Part shown: positions 1 through 7,752 of the stretch, one piece after another | Layout: the number at the start of each line of letters is the position of its first letter | How positions within the stretch are numbered: the first letter of the stretch is position 1 | Notes under the pieces: model-generated | Seen by the model: the letters and a program-made list of their open reading frames with translations, nothing else | What the model was told of the DNA's origin: nothing | The model's database searches: none | NCBI RefSeq assembly: GCF_026627425.1 | Contig: NZ_JAPNLH010000015.1 | Location: 34,448-98,447 of the forward strand | From: Arthrobacter endolithicus | Lineage (GTDB): Bacteria > Actinomycetota > Actinomycetes > Actinomycetales > Micrococcaceae | Direction: 5' to 3' | Length of the DNA: 64,000 nucleotides | Translations under genes and position numbers: made by a program

Positions 1-669
1 CTTCCACAGGGTCACGGCAACCGAATCCAGGACCGGAACACCGTGGTCCCGTTCCATCTGGGCCACAATGGGCGCGCCGTAAAGATTCGTGCACAGGTAG
101 ATCAGCGCCTGAAGTTGGGCGCCGGCGTCGCTGAGAAGTTCCTTCGACGGAGCCAGCAGCTCGGCCGGATCAACCCGGGCGAAGGATTCGTTGACGCTCA
201 GGCCCAGGTGCCTCTCGCCGACGACGGAAATACCCTCGGTCCGGTAACTGGTGATCACGGCATCGTTGACGTCCTGGGTGTAGGGGGTGACCAGCCCTAT
301 CCGGGAGATCCCGAAAGCCTGGAAGGCATCAAGGTAGGCCAGCGTGGACGTCGTTGCCGGTATGCCAGTGGCCGCAGTGATCTGCCGGACCATTTCCCGG
401 TCGTGGTCCGCTCCCAGCCAGGAACCGGCGGTGCCGTTCCAGGCCAGCACGTCAACCTCGGCGGTTTTGAGCAGCTCGGCCGCGTCCAGCATCGTTTGGA
501 AGTCGAACTGCTGGGCGGAGCCGGCATCCAGGGCGATGCGGGTGACGCCGATCCGGGTGGAATGGACGGTGACGTCGGTCCGGTCGCCCAGGATCCGGTA
601 GGTCTGCGGTTCCAGACAAGTGTTGGAGGAGGGTACGATCATGCCGATCCGTACGGGACGTGTTGACAT
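1..669 (-). CDS. Maleate isomerase / arylmalonate decarboxylase-family protein, 3' end cut by window
   Basis: The reverse strand is open from an ATG at 669 to the window edge (223 residues, no stop). The start reads MSTRPVRIGMIVPSSNT, the N-terminal motif of the maleate isomerase/arylmalonate decarboxylase branch of the Asp/Glu racemase superfamily. A conserved cysteine is present at about residue 193 (IYLCTNLYG). The matching N-terminal position reads LAWNGTAG at residues 75-82, with glycine where two-cysteine isomerases and racemases have cysteine. That one-cysteine pattern is known from arylmalonate decarboxylase. The ATG overlaps the upstream stop by one base (TAATG), so the gene is translationally linked to the amidohydrolase. 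The family call is firm; the reaction is not known. Confidence 0.85.
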   Translation of the reverse strand, partial: MSTRPVRIGMIVPSSNTCLEPQTYRILGDRTDVTVHSTRIGVTRIALDAGSAQQFDFQTMLDAAELLKTAEVDVLAWNGTAGSWLGADHDREMVRQITAATGIPATTSTLAYLDAFQAFGISRIGLVTPYTQDVNDAVITSYRTEGISVVGERHLGLSVNESFARVDPAELLAPSKELLSDAGAQLQALIYLCTNLYGAPIVAQMERDHGVPVLDSVAVTLWK

Positions 670-2099
670 TAGAGAGCCTTTCCGGCCAAAGCGGCAGTTT
701 TGTGTGTGTCGTAACGATTCAGGAAGCGGCCGGTGGGTCCCGGATCGGTGAATTCGCCGGCGTGCAGCACCACCCGCCCGCCCATCACCACGGTGGCCGG
801 CCAGCCGGCCAGCTCCATGCCGTCAAAGGGTGAAAAATCGGTCCCCATATGCAGCGCCTTTCCGTCCACCGTTCGCACGTCGTCCGGATCGAAGATGACC
901 AGGTCCGCGTCGTAGCCGGGGGCGATAATGCCTTTGCCTGGCAACTTGTTGATCCGCGCCGGCCCGGCGGCGAACAGCTCAACAAACTGCTGGATGGCCA
1001 TGCCCTGCTCTATGACGAGCGTGGTGAAGGCAACCGGCATCCGGGTCTCGATGCCCGGCAGCCCGTGCGGCATGAACCGCACATCCTCGCTCCGGGACTG
1101 CTTCTGCGCCAGGTCATAGCAGGAGTGGTCCGAGGAAATAGTGTGCACTTCCCCGGCCTTAACCCGCTCCAGCAGGGCCGCCACCGTTTCGCGGCTGCGC
1201 ATAGGCGGGCAGCAGGCAAACTTTTCCGGGAATTCGGACGCGTAGACCGCTTCATCCAAGGTGAGGTAGTGCGGGCACGTCTCGGAGTAGGCCTCCAGCC
1301 CGCGGGACCTGGCGTCCTGGACCAGAGCAACGGCCTCCGGAATGGTCTGGTGCACAAAGTAGACGGGCGCCCCGGTGTATTCAGCCATCGAGAGGACTTC
1401 GGCTACGGAGGCCGCTTCCGCCAATTCCGGCCGGGTATGGTGCAGGCGTCCGGCGGGAACAGGCACCGAGGCGCCGTGTTCATCAAAGCTGTGCTGCGCC
1501 AGGCAGTCGACAATGATCGGATCGTGCTCGGCATGGATGTAGGTGAGACCATCCAGCCGCACCATTTCGCGCATCACCTTCACGATAGTGTCGCCGTTGG
1601 CCATGGTGGAGCCGCGGTTGGTGGTGTACATCTTGACGGAGCGGATGCCAAGTTCCGCCAGCCGGTCCAGCTGCGCGGGGACGGTCTCGTCCCAGTCGAT
1701 CACGGCGCCGTGCAGGGCCACGTCGCAGCGCGAGACTTCGGCGAGCCGCATCTTGTTTTCCGCGGCCTCAAGGGGGGTTTCGCTCGAGTCCGCCGGAATA
1801 CCGAAGTCCATGATCGTCGTCGTGCCTCCCCAGAGCGCGGCGATGCTGGCGGTCTCGTAGGTGTCCAGGGATTTATAGGCGCCGGTCACCTGTTCCACGT
1901 GGGCGTGGGAATCCACTCCGCCGGGGATGACGGTACGGCCGGCGGCGTCCAGTGTCCGGGTGGCCGCCGGCAGGCGCTCCGGGGACGTGGCGGGGTCGTA
2001 GAGGGCGGTAATCCGGCCGCCGCTGACGGCAATATGGCCTTCTATGGTGCTGTCTGCATTGACGATGGTGGCGTTGGTGATGAGGAGATCCACGGTCAT
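669..2099 (-). CDS. Dihydropyrimidinase/hydantoinase-type amidohydrolase
   Basis: A 476-residue cyclic-amide hydrolase of the amidohydrolase superfamily, expected to open a hydantoin, dihydropyrimidine or related ring. The metal-site residues are visible: D-x-H-x-H at 63-67 (GVDSHAHVEQ), the carbamylated lysine K156 (SVKMYTT), H189 (TYIHAE), H250 (YFVHQT) and the last aspartate D324 (ISSDHSCYD). An in-frame start 14 codons upstream lies inside the neighbouring gene; the ATG at 2099 is chosen because it begins the usual MTVDLLITNA strand and follows the upstream stop by 4 bases. It sits between a hydantoin-racemase-family gene and a single-cysteine racemase/decarboxylase, which fits a pathway for a chiral cyclic amide. 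The true substrate cannot be read from sequence. Confidence 0.9.
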   Translation of the reverse strand: MTVDLLITNATIVNADSTIEGHIAVSGGRITALYDPATSPERLPAATRTLDAAGRTVIPGGVDSHAHVEQVTGAYKSLDTYETASIAALWGGTTTIMDFGIPADSSETPLEAAENKMRLAEVSRCDVALHGAVIDWDETVPAQLDRLAELGIRSVKMYTTNRGSTMANGDTIVKVMREMVRLDGLTYIHAEHDPIIVDCLAQHSFDEHGASVPVPAGRLHHTRPELAEAASVAEVLSMAEYTGAPVYFVHQTIPEAVALVQDARSRGLEAYSETCPHYLTLDEAVYASEFPEKFACCPPMRSRETVAALLERVKAGEVHTISSDHSCYDLAQKQSRSEDVRFMPHGLPGIETRMPVAFTTLVIEQGMAIQQFVELFAAGPARINKLPGKGIIAPGYDADLVIFDPDDVRTVDGKALHMGTDFSPFDGMELAGWPATVVMGGRVVLHAGEFTDPGPTGRFLNRYDTHKTAALAGKAL

Positions 2100-2103
2100 G
2101 GTG

Positions 2104-2871
2104 CTACCGAACTTTCTGGCTGGTCTTCGGGCCCCGGTCAAGGGTGCGGGTGATGTCCGCAGAGAGTCCTGCGTTGGTTTTCAGCGGCGGCCGGGCAAAG
2201 CTGCCCTTTCGGTGGGTGCCGCCGTTGAGGCTGACGAGCAGCTCGCACTGCTTCACGCCGGCGGAGATGCCGTCCACGACGGGGACGGGGATTTGGCCGC
2301 CGATCTCCCGCGCCAGGCCGGCGAGCGGTGCACCCGCCAGTATGACGACGTCGGCCCCGTCCTTGTCGACGACGTCGTGGGCCAGCTGCAGCAGCTTGTC
2401 CTTGAAATCTTCCTGGACGGAGCCGATGCTGCCGAGTGAATCCTGCAGCGAGCGGATTGAGGCGAGGCTGCTGCCCATCCCGTTGCGCTCCACGCATTCC
2501 CGGTACCAGGCCTGGATCCGTTGGGAAATGGCAACGATGGAGAACCGGCTTCCCTGCAGGGCCGCCGTGTGGATGGCCGCCTCCGTGATTCCGACGACGG
2601 GAATATCGACGAGTTCCTTCAGTGCCGGCATTCCCGGGTCCCCGAAGGCCGCCACGACCACGCCGTCTATGTTGCCGTCCTCCTCGGCGATGATCTGCGC
2701 CACGGCGGTGCCGGCCAGCAGCGCCTCAACCCGAGTTTCGATGTATTCGACGCCGAACGCAGCGGTACGGACAATGATCTCGGTACCCGGGGATGCGGCA
2801 CGCTCCGCCTCGGCTCGAATCAGCGCGGACACGCTCTCGCTGATATTGGGGTTGATGACCAGAATCTTCAT
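2104..2871 (-). CDS. Hydantoin racemase-family protein lacking both catalytic cysteines
   Basis: A 255-residue protein with the Asp/Glu/hydantoin racemase fold, starting MKILVINPNISESVS. True hydantoin and allantoin racemases use two cysteines, one before the first FGDPG-like motif and one in a GCAG-like motif. Here the sites read VVVAAFGDPG (residues 71-80, alanine at 75) and VILAGAPLAGLA (about 176-187), so neither cysteine is present. Racemization by the known two-base mechanism is therefore unlikely. The protein may act as a lyase, an isomerase with other residues, or a binding partner. It lies 4 bases upstream of the amidohydrolase, so it belongs to the same transcript. Confidence 0.82.
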   Translation of the reverse strand: MKILVINPNISESVSALIRAEAERAASPGTEIIVRTAAFGVEYIETRVEALLAGTAVAQIIAEEDGNIDGVVVAAFGDPGMPALKELVDIPVVGITEAAIHTAALQGSRFSIVAISQRIQAWYRECVERNGMGSSLASIRSLQDSLGSIGSVQEDFKDKLLQLAHDVVDKDGADVVILAGAPLAGLAREIGGQIPVPVVDGISAGVKQCELLVSLNGGTHRKGSFARPPLKTNAGLSADITRTLDRGPKTSQKVR

Positions 2872-2942
2872 GGCACGTACCTGTCTGCACTAGGGAGGGT
2901 TGGTGGGGCGTTGTCAGGGCCGCGAAAATTCGCGTCCCGGCG

Positions 2943-2993
2943 ACGGGGATCCGGCTGCCGGACGAGCAGGCCCGCGCGCAGGCGGATCCCCGT
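2943..2993 (-). repeat. Intercistronic inverted repeat with 11-bp arms
   Basis: Perfect arms ACGGGGATCCG (2943-2953) and CGGATCCCCGT (2983-2993) enclose a 29-base GC-rich loop. They sit in the 146-bp gap between the MFS transporter stop and the racemase-family start. No T tract follows on the transcribed strand, so it is not a standard terminator. A processing or stability hairpin that separates transporter from enzyme expression is a reasonable inference. Confidence 0.6.
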
Positions 2994-3017
2994 GAGGGAG
3001 GTGACGCGTCGGTTGGC

Positions 3018-4361
3018 TTAGACCGGGAGGCGGCGGCTGTAGTCCATGGTCAGGACGGAGACGGCCATGATGACGGCGGAGCCGACGAAGTAGAGCAGCG
3101 CCCAGGTGTACCCGCCGGTGGCTCCGACGATCAGTCCCACCGCGATGGGGGTGATGAAGCCGTTGATGTTTCCGCTCAGGTTCATTGCTCCGCCCAGGAT
3201 GCCGGCGTTGGCCCGGCCGCCGAGGAGTGCGGGAATGCTCCAGAACAGGCCCACCCAGCGCAGGAAGAACAAGACGGCGGAGAGGAGCAGGACGGCGGTC
3301 AGCGGGTCGGATACGACGGTCACGCCCACCAGGCCGAGGACAACGATCAGGCTGGAGATGCCCAGCAGCGTCCGCATGACCAGGTTGGCGGAGGCGCCCT
3401 TGGTCTGCCACCAGTCGGCGATGAAACCACCCAGAAGTTCGCCAACGAAGCCGGCGCCGAAGATCGCGAAGGTTCCCCAGCCAACCGCCGCCAGGTTGAA
3501 GTGCTTTGCCTGCGAGAGGTACAGCGGGCCCCAGGTCAGCAGGCCGTAAAAGACGCCGTTGAAGCCGAACCAGCCAAAGCACATGGACCAGAAGGAGCGG
3601 TATTTCAGGTACGGCAGCAGGCCACGCCGGCCGGCACCCTTAGCGGCTTCAGCCTTGGCGTCCTCTTCGGCGTGGCTGGCCTCGATGTAGGCGAGTTCGC
3701 CCTCGTTGACGTTCTTGTGCAGCCGGGGATTGTCACGGATGTACCACCAGGCAAGGAAACCAAAGGCGGCGGTGGCGATGCCGACGGCAATGAATGCTCC
3801 CCGCCAGCCACCGGTCAGCGCGATGAGACTGGCAATGATCAGACCGCCGAGGCCCGCACCCAAGGGGGCTCCAGCGTCCAAAATCGTTGCCCCACGGCCG
3901 CGTTCCTTCTGTGGCATCCACGTCGCATTCAGCTTGCCACCGGAGGGCATGATGCCGGCCTCCGTGATGCCGATAGCCGCGCGGGCGGTGAAGAGACTGG
4001 CGAAGTTCCAGGCCAGCCCGCAGGCTGCGGTGGCCAGGCCCCAGCCAACACACGACGCGGTGACCATCTTGCGGGCGCCAAAACGATCGATCAGCCAGCC
4101 GGCCGGGACCTGCATGAGCGCATAGGCAAAGAAGAAGGCCGACAGCAGCAGGCCGATCACTTCGGGGGAAAGGTTGAATTCCTTTTGAATCAGCGGCATG
4201 GCAACGGAAATAGAGCCGCGGTCCACATAGTTCAGGGTGACCAGAACAAGGAGCAGGACGAAGAGCTTCCAGCGCACCTTCGTGGGCCGGCGCTTAATCA
4301 GTGGTTCGGTGGTTGGCGGCCTTTCGGCTTCAACCTGAACGGTGGGTTCATTGATAGTCAT
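3018..4361 (-). CDS. MFS transporter, anion:cation symporter type
   Basis: A 447-residue polytopic membrane protein with about 12 hydrophobic segments. The first helix contains LVTLNYVDRGSISVAMP, and the loop after helix 2 reads GWLIDRFGARKMV, typical of the anion:cation symporter branch that imports organic acids and sugar acids. The start at 4361 is supported by AAAGGA about 8 bases upstream; longer in-frame starts run into the divergent promoter. It heads the leftward cluster, with the cyclic-amide enzymes 146 bp downstream, so it probably imports their substrate or a related acid. A palindrome just downstream of its predicted -10 suggests repression by a GntR-type regulator that is not encoded in this window. 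Confidence 0.9.
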   Translation of the reverse strand: MTINEPTVQVEAERPPTTEPLIKRRPTKVRWKLFVLLLVLVTLNYVDRGSISVAMPLIQKEFNLSPEVIGLLLSAFFFAYALMQVPAGWLIDRFGARKMVTASCVGWGLATAACGLAWNFASLFTARAAIGITEAGIMPSGGKLNATWMPQKERGRGATILDAGAPLGAGLGGLIIASLIALTGGWRGAFIAVGIATAAFGFLAWWYIRDNPRLHKNVNEGELAYIEASHAEEDAKAEAAKGAGRRGLLPYLKYRSFWSMCFGWFGFNGVFYGLLTWGPLYLSQAKHFNLAAVGWGTFAIFGAGFVGELLGGFIADWWQTKGASANLVMRTLLGISSLIVVLGLVGVTVVSDPLTAVLLLSAVLFFLRWVGLFWSIPALLGGRANAGILGGAMNLSGNINGFITPIAVGLIVGATGGYTWALLYFVGSAVIMAVSVLTMDYSRRLPV

Positions 4362-4430
4362 TGGAGAAATCCTTTGGATGGACTGACAGCTCGGGGTACG
4401 GGCGCCGTCGCCTCGACGGTGAGGTAAAGA

Positions 4431-4478
4431 TTTGGGATCCCAAAAATGAGAGTACGGCGTGGTGTAGATCACTGTCAA
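4431..4478 (-). promoter_or_regulatory. Promoter of the MFS gene with perfect 14-bp palindromic operator
   Basis: Reading leftward, TTGACA (4478-4473) is followed after 18 bases by TACTCT (4454-4449). The perfect palindrome TTTGGGATCCCAAA (4431-4444) lies a few bases after the -10 and covers the expected start site. Its form resembles operators of GntR/FCD regulators, and its place predicts repression. The regulator is not encoded nearby. Confidence 0.65.
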
Positions 4479-4580
4479 CCAAAATTGAGAAAAGTATTTT
4501 GTATCGCGGATTATTTCCTTCACCGATCCATCCCCGACTCCATGAATTGCAGTCAACGGGCGACACAATAGCCACACGGC

Positions 4581-4624
4581 TTGCGGTACGCCCACCCCTG
4601 CGGCATACACTTTGGTATCCCATG
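4581..4624 (+). promoter_or_regulatory. Promoter of the FAH-family gene with second copy of the operator
   Basis: Reading rightward, TTGCGG (4581-4586) is followed by TACACT (4606-4611, 19-base spacer). TTTGGTATCCCATG (4611-4624) then overlaps the expected start site. It matches 11 of 14 bases of the palindrome in the divergent promoter. The same arrangement on both sides suggests one regulator controls both transcripts. Confidence 0.5.
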
Positions 4625-4698
4625 AGGAACTGGGCGGGATCGCCAAGCCGCTCCAGCCGTTGACCATCTCCTGCCGGACAGCAACCAAAGGAAGCCAG

Positions 4699-5541
4699 AT
4701 GAAATTCGCCCGAGTCGGACCCCACGGCGCAGAGATCCCCGTCCTGGTCCACGAGCAGCGGCTGTTTTCGCTCCAATCCTTAACCGCGGACATCGACGGC
4801 GCCTTCCTCGCCACAGGGGGGCCCGCCAAGGCGGCCGCCGCGCTGGCGGCCGGCGAACTGACCGAAGTTCCCGCCGACGGCGTCCGCTACGGCGCCCCCA
4901 TAGCCCGCCCGTCCGCCGTCATCGGCATCGGCCAGAACTACGCTGCCCATGCCGCCGAGTCCGGCTCCCTGCCGCCGGAGCAGCCCATCATCTTCCTGAA
5001 AACCCCCAATACTGTGTCAGGTCCGAATGATCCGGTCACCATTCCGCACAGATCCACCAAGACCGACTGGGAAGTCGAACTCGGGGTGGTCATCGGGAAG
5101 ACCGCGTCCTACCTGGACTCCAAGGAAGCCGCCCGGGAATACATCGCCGGCTATGTCACCGTCAACGACCTTTCCGAACGCGACTTCCAGATCAACATCT
5201 CCGGCGGCCAGTGGTCCAAGGGCAAGAACTTCCCCGGTTTCTGCCCCACCGGACCCTACCTGGTGACCCCCGATGAAGTGGACGCCGGCAATCTCCGGCT
5301 AAGCAGCTGGGTCAACGGCGAACCCCGGCAGAATTCGACGACGTCAGGCATGGTGTTCGACGTCGAGACGCTGATCCATGACCTCAGCCAGTACCTGGTG
5401 CTGGAACCGGGCGATCTGATCTGCACCGGCACACCCGAGGGCGTCGCGCTCTCCGGCCGCTTCCCCTACCTGAAAGCCGGCGACGTGCTGGAGATCGAGG
5501 TCGAAGGGCTGGGCCGCCAGCGCCAGGACTTCCTGAGCTAA
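4699..5541 (+). CDS. Fumarylacetoacetate hydrolase-family protein
   Basis: A 280-residue enzyme of the FAH superfamily, which cleaves or isomerises beta-keto acids and hydroxy-dienoates with a divalent metal. The metal ligands are visible in DWEVELGVVIG (E125 and E127) and in VNDLSERDFQ. KGKNFPGFCPTGP and CTGTPEGVA are the usual substrate-loop motifs. The start at 4699 has AAAGGAAG 4 bases upstream and gives the usual family length; a longer reading would begin inside the operator. It is transcribed divergently from the MFS gene and appears co-regulated with it, so it may handle a later intermediate of the same pathway. Confidence 0.88.
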   Translation: MKFARVGPHGAEIPVLVHEQRLFSLQSLTADIDGAFLATGGPAKAAAALAAGELTEVPADGVRYGAPIARPSAVIGIGQNYAAHAAESGSLPPEQPIIFLKTPNTVSGPNDPVTIPHRSTKTDWEVELGVVIGKTASYLDSKEAAREYIAGYVTVNDLSERDFQINISGGQWSKGKNFPGFCPTGPYLVTPDEVDAGNLRLSSWVNGEPRQNSTTSGMVFDVETLIHDLSQYLVLEPGDLICTGTPEGVALSGRFPYLKAGDVLEIEVEGLGRQRQDFLS

Positions 5542-5692
5542 CCGGCCAGCCCACGCGCGGGTACCCGCCTACCGGGTCGGTGTCGAGTACCGACAGGACG
5601 AGTCCTTCCAGGATCATTGTGGGCAGCGTAGGCGCCGCCATGTCCGCCCGGACGGGTACCCCCGTTTGCTACGGGCTCCGACACTCCCAAAG

Positions 5693-6040
5693 CTACAGCT
5701 GCAAGTGCAGGCGAAGCGCCTCATCTAGACCGTGCATGGTCGCCGCTGAGAGTTGGCAGAGGACCGGTCCCAGCCGCTCTACTGCGACCGACCGGACCTG
5801 CTCCGCCTGCGCCTTGGAATCGACCCGCAACCCGGTCACTTCCACGGGAAGCAACACCTGGAAGGGAAATACCCTGCTGACGTTGCTGGTCATGGGCACA
5901 ACCGTCACCACCCCGCGACCCAGCCGCTCCGCCGTCGAATTGGCGCGATCATTGCTGACGATGACCGCCGGACGCCGATTGTCCGCTTCGCTACCCCGGA
6001 CAGGGTTGAGGTCCACCAGCCGGACCTCACCTCGCCGCAT
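5693..6040 (-). CDS. mazF: MazF-family endoribonuclease toxin
   Basis: A 116-residue MazF/PemK toxin that would cut mRNA at short sequence motifs. It has the MRRGEVRLVDLNPVRGSE start, the ADNRRPAVIVSND strand, the VVPMTSN motif and the conserved DSKAQAEQVRSV segment, so all family regions are present at normal length. The upstream antitoxin frame ends inside the mazF start (14-base overlap), the usual coupling. That antitoxin frame lacks its N-terminal half (6027-6212). Either the toxin is tolerated, weak or silent, or a second antitoxin elsewhere protects the cell. It lies convergent to the FAH-family gene in a stretch of decayed accessory genes. Confidence 0.9.
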   Translation of the reverse strand: MRRGEVRLVDLNPVRGSEADNRRPAVIVSNDRANSTAERLGRGVVTVVPMTSNVSRVFPFQVLLPVEVTGLRVDSKAQAEQVRSVAVERLGPVLCQLSAATMHGLDEALRLHLQL

Positions 6041-6212
6041 CCGCCAGCCCGTCTCCTGTGGGTTCGTCCCAGACAGCCTGCTCGCCAGCTGTCTCCCATT
6101 CTTCCCAGGCTGCGGTGTACGCAGCATCCAACCCGACGTGCCGCAGGAGACGGACGGCCTGTTGCACTGCCGCAGAGCGGGACGGCAATCCCTGTGTCCG
6201 GGCGTAGGTTTG
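6027..6212 (-). pseudogene. MazE-like antitoxin remnant, N-terminus lost
   Basis: Sixty-one codons run from just after an in-frame TAG (6215-6213) to TGA at 6029-6027. The peptide contains YARTQGLPSRSAAVQQAV, then LDAAYTAAWEEWE and a GDGLADAAR tail, the helix and toxin-binding part of actinobacterial ribbon-helix-helix MazE proteins. The first beta strand, normally of the ISVSLP type, is not found in any frame upstream, and there is no start codon before the helix. A frame start at 6292 runs in a different frame. A decayed or truncated antitoxin is the simplest reading; a base error in the assembly would only partly explain it. Confidence 0.6.
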
Positions 6213-6313
6213 CTACCGCTCAAGGCGACCATAAATTCTAGAGGTGCGAATCGCGTAGACGGGCATTCCGTTTCGATGTAGATTTCTTCCATCTTCGTGC
6301 GAAGGACTACGTG

Positions 6314-7015
6314 ATGGACAACGACTCGCGCCCTAATGGAAACGCGTCAACCGCTGAGTTTCGCGGGTGTGATACCAGCGAGATGGTGGTGATCCATCGA
6401 ATGTTTCGCCAGCAATTTTCCCAGGCTCCCCAGCTCGTTCGAGAAGTCCTGCCTGGGGATACAGGACGCTCGATGATAGTCGGCTGCCATATCGCAGAAT
6501 TTGCGTCGGCACTCCGTCATCATCACGCGACTGAGGATGAGCGGCTTTGGGACACGTTGGAATCACGTTCTCCGGCATGCGCCCTACACGTCTCGCAAAT
6601 GAAGGCCCAACACGCGGATGTGGTGGCGCTCCTCGACAAGCTCGATGCCCAGCTGTCCCAGTGGCAGGAAAGCGCAGATCCGGCAGCCGGGGAGGTGGTT
6701 GCTGGAATTCTCGACGAGGTCAATGCCACGCTTGCCCTGCATCTCGGCCGGGAAGAGGACAAGATGCTCCCTGTCGCATCAATGACAATGAGCCAACGCG
6801 AATGGAACAAGTTCCAGGCCCTCGGACGGGCGAGTGTTCCGAAAAACCGGTTGATGGTCCAACTCGGGTATATCCTCAACCCGTTGACGCCCGAGGAACG
6901 GACAGCATGGATGAAGGCAGGCCTACCCGGTTTCGTGCGACTGCTTTACCGCTTGGTTGGCCGCCGCCAACACGAAGCGGACTATCGCCGCGTGTATGGA
7001 ACGGTTCCAGGCTAG
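6314..7015 (+). CDS. Hemerythrin HHE-domain protein
   Basis: A 233-residue protein with a hemerythrin-like four-helix bundle that should bind a di-iron centre. Candidate iron ligands are H28 (VIHRMF), the HHHATEDE cluster near residue 70, KAQHADV near 98, and LHLGREEDKML near 142. Such proteins bind oxygen or nitric oxide, or sense redox state. A GTG three bases earlier is possible, but GAAGGA at 6301-6306 is spaced 7 bases from the ATG at 6314. The C-terminal part (RTAWMKAGLPGFVRLLYRL) is common in actinobacterial members. It stands alone, divergent from the mazF locus. Confidence 0.87.
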   Translation: MDNDSRPNGNASTAEFRGCDTSEMVVIHRMFRQQFSQAPQLVREVLPGDTGRSMIVGCHIAEFASALRHHHATEDERLWDTLESRSPACALHVSQMKAQHADVVALLDKLDAQLSQWQESADPAAGEVVAGILDEVNATLALHLGREEDKMLPVASMTMSQREWNKFQALGRASVPKNRLMVQLGYILNPLTPEERTAWMKAGLPGFVRLLYRLVGRRQHEADYRRVYGTVPG

Positions 7016-7023
7016 TGCCTCGT

Positions 7024-7040
7024 CAGGCAACGTTTGCCTG
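7024..7040 (+). terminator. Short hairpin after the hemerythrin gene
   Basis: The sequence CAGGCAA-CGT-TTGCCTG forms a perfect 7-bp stem with a 3-base loop 9 bases after the hemerythrin stop. No T run follows, so it would be a weak terminator or an mRNA 3'-end hairpin. Confidence 0.4.
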
Positions 7041-7044
7041 TGCG

Positions 7045-7443
7045 ATGTTGGTTCGATGTGAGGATCCAGCACTCGCCGCTGACCTGGCATCTGCCAGCGA
7101 CGAAACGGACAAGGCGATAGTGCGGTTATTTGGAGTGCTCGAATCCACACCTGCTAAATGCGTCCGGCTTACAACACTGTCTAAAGTCCTTCACCGGGTT
7201 CGCCCGGCGCTGCTCCCGCTCTTCGACGACAACATCAAGCATTGCTATAGCGGAGTTTCCGGCGCCACTGTGCCCTAGAAAGACGGCAGAAGTCGAGCCA
7301 ACTATCGCTGAGCGTGGCTCGAAGCGCTGCAGAATGATTTAGCAACCCAGCTGCCCCATTGGGAGGAAATCGCCGCTATGGCCCCAGGCCCAACGATCAC
7401 TCCTTTACGTGCTCTGGACATCATTGGCTGGGAACTACGCGTA
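7045..7443 (+). pseudogene. DUF6308-like pseudogene with two in-frame stops
   Basis: One frame carries protein-like sequence interrupted by TAG (7276-7278) and TGA (7309-7311). Before the stops it reads LTTLSKVLHRVRPALLPLFD, a segment I associate with the DUF6308 family. After them the same frame resumes with LPHWEEIAAM and ITPLRALDIIGWEL, matching the C-terminal end of such proteins. The N-terminal part is missing. Sense on both sides of two nonsense codons in one frame points to decay rather than chance. The family name is from memory and is the less certain part. Confidence 0.5.
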
Positions 7444-7460
7444 TGTTCTCGGCTTCCCAC

Positions 7461-7691
7461 TTACTGCCGGGACAGGGGGCCGTCGGGCGACGCGTGGTTA
7501 GCGACCCGCCTAGAATGGTGGGCGAGCTGCTTGGTTTTTCCGCAAACCGGACACTGGCCTACGGCCGTCAGATCATCCACGATGACCTCTTTGGCTCGAG
7601 TGCCATTGCCAGGGGCCCTACGAATTCGTTCGATGCTTATCCCGGACAGCGCACAGTCGTCCAGGTCATTCCCCTGGTCGAGGTAGCACAT
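7461..7691 (-). CDS. Small hypothetical protein with a possible zinc knuckle
   Basis: A 76-residue frame starting MCYLDQGNDLDD contains QCPVCGKTKQLAHHSRRVANH, a CxxC plus histidine pattern that could bind zinc. A second CxxC stretch (NCPICGADFDEKKLANV) lies just upstream, about 7740-7690, in a different frame and without a start codon. The two may be pieces of one frameshifted zinc-finger gene. I do not recognise the family, and no clear ribosome binding site was seen, so this may be a remnant rather than a live gene. Confidence 0.3.
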   Translation of the reverse strand: MCYLDQGNDLDDCALSGISIERIRRAPGNGTRAKEVIVDDLTAVGQCPVCGKTKQLAHHSRRVANHASPDGPLSRQ

Positions 7692-7752
7692 TTGCGAGTT
7701 TCTTCTCGTCGAAGTCCGCGCCGCAAATGGGACAGTTGAAAAATTGGCTGAG

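Noticed and set aside
849..2153. Long rightward open frame opposite the amidohydrolase gene
   Set aside because: It is a GC-rich antisense shadow; the opposite strand carries all catalytic motifs of a known family.
5542..5692. A small leftward gene in the gap after the FAH-family gene
   Set aside because: The frame has no family signal or ribosome binding site and overlaps the FAH coding end antisense.
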